A DNA stretch of 64,000 bases from Nitrospira sp. CR1.2 (lineage in GTDB: Bacteria > Nitrospirota > Nitrospiria > Nitrospirales > Nitrospiraceae): positions 1-64,000 of the forward strand of contig WIAG01000011.1 in assembly GCA_014055495.1 (NCBI GenBank), in the 5' to 3' direction. Below, piece after piece: positions 63,685 through 64,000 of the stretch. The notes under the pieces are model-generated. The model worked only from the letters and a program-made list of their open reading frames with translations. It was not told where the DNA came from and searched no databases. Both the position numbers and the translations under genes were made by a program. Position 1 is the first letter of the stretch. Every line of letters begins with the position of its first letter.

Positions 63685-64000
63685 ATGCCTGAGACGAGTC
63701 TCTGGCCCATCCGGCCTGCCGGATGGGCCGTTCGATTCCTGCCAAAGTCGCTGTTCTCACCCATACCGTGCTTGAGTGCTCTGCTGTCAGGGGTCCCGCT
63801 GCTGTGGCTTCTTTGTCTGCTGCTGTCCGTCGTGGCCGCCTCTCAATCCATGGCCCAGCCCGCCGATCACAGTCAACCCCATGCGCTCGACGGGCAGGCG
63901 CACCACCATAACCATGCTTCCGCCGGGGAGAACGAATGGGAAGGATCTCGTCAAGGCATTGCCTACTCCGAGTTCAATCACCATCTCGCCGGAGTCTTTC
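63685..64000 (+). CDS. partial His-rich exported or membrane protein (runs off the window)
   Basis: An open frame without a stop continues to the last base (105 codons). A hydrophobic segment LLWLLCLLLSVVAASQS resembles a signal peptide, followed by a His-rich stretch (ALDGQAHHHNHASAGE) and YSEFNHHLAGVF. The His-rich stretch suggests metal (copper or zinc) binding. The start is uncertain: the ATG at 63685 lies only nine bases after the previous stop and before a strong hairpin, so a downstream start is possible. The family cannot be decided from this fragment. Confidence 0.55.
   Translation, partial: MPETSLWPIRPAGWAVRFLPKSLFSPIPCLSALLSGVPLLWLLCLLLSVVAASQSMAQPADHSQPHALDGQAHHHNHASAGENEWEGSRQGIAYSEFNHHLAGVF
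63704..63729 (+). terminator. hairpin after the PCP_red gene
   Basis: A 12-base perfect stem GGCCCATCCGGC (63704-63715) / GCCGGATGGGCC (63718-63729) lies 28 bases after the PCP_red stop. No T-run follows. It probably terminates that transcript and argues that the next gene starts downstream. Confidence 0.55.

Overview
The window is GC-rich chromosomal DNA from a Gram-negative-type bacterium. Gene content fits the phylum Nitrospirota, most likely Nitrospira or a close relative: a plant-type APS reductase sulfate-assimilation cluster with a siroheme reductase fused to a TusA domain, a protein with two light-independent protochlorophyllide reductase-like (PCP_red) domains, paired bactofilins beside parAB, an F1 operon without its F0 genes, and a PheRS of archaeal type. 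This assignment is inferred from gene content; no rRNA is present. I see no insertion sequence, prophage or CRISPR array. The window is core chromosome, dense, with many ATGA-type overlaps.

Layout. 0-3.4 kb: a LolD/FtsX-type ABC exporter pair. 3.4-11.8 kb (minus): a sugar-phosphate operon (pgi-pgl-glk-rpiA), an M1 aminopeptidase and a YkuD-like lipoprotein whose catalytic Cys position is Ser. 12.2-20.7 kb (plus): the classical origin-proximal block rpmH-rnpA-yidD-yidC-mnmE-mnmG-rsmG-parA-parB, with two perfect parS palindromes around rsmG but no dnaA. 20.8-23.0 kb: two bactofilins and mnmA. 23.1-28.3 kb: atpHAGDC (F1 plus delta only). 28.2-33.7 kb: a lipoprotein, two rluD-like pseudouridine synthases around a PilZ gene, and small proteins. 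33.8-36.5 kb (minus): a zinc/manganese ABC importer. 36.6-42.4 kb: anmK, a DUF2726 protein, a CpoB-like protein, a beta-helix protein, a diguanylate cyclase and a lytic transglycosylase.

42.8-52.8 kb is a translation block: initiator tRNA next to fmt, then rsmB-rpe-pheS-pheT (archaeal-type PheRS), convergent with thrS-infC-rpmI-rplT, and tRNA-Val. 52.9-54 kb: HU and a Fis-type regulator. 54.2-61.8 kb: a sulfate-assimilation operon headed by an Rrf2 regulator (siroheme reductase-TusA fusion, cysH, a TrpD2-like gene, cysD, and cysN with a degenerate APS-kinase domain). 61.9-64 kb: an Mrp-type ATPase, the PCP_red protein, and the start of a His-rich secreted or membrane protein cut by the window edge.

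The most unusual points are the sulfur cluster (both halves of the reductase keep a full set of [4Fe-4S]-siroheme cysteines; a decayed APS kinase domain and a TrpD2-like protein lie among the genes), the archaeal-type pheST next to the usual bacterial thrS-infC-rpmI-rplT string, the parABS-bactofilin module, an infC that needs a non-AUG start, and the YkuD protein without its cysteine.
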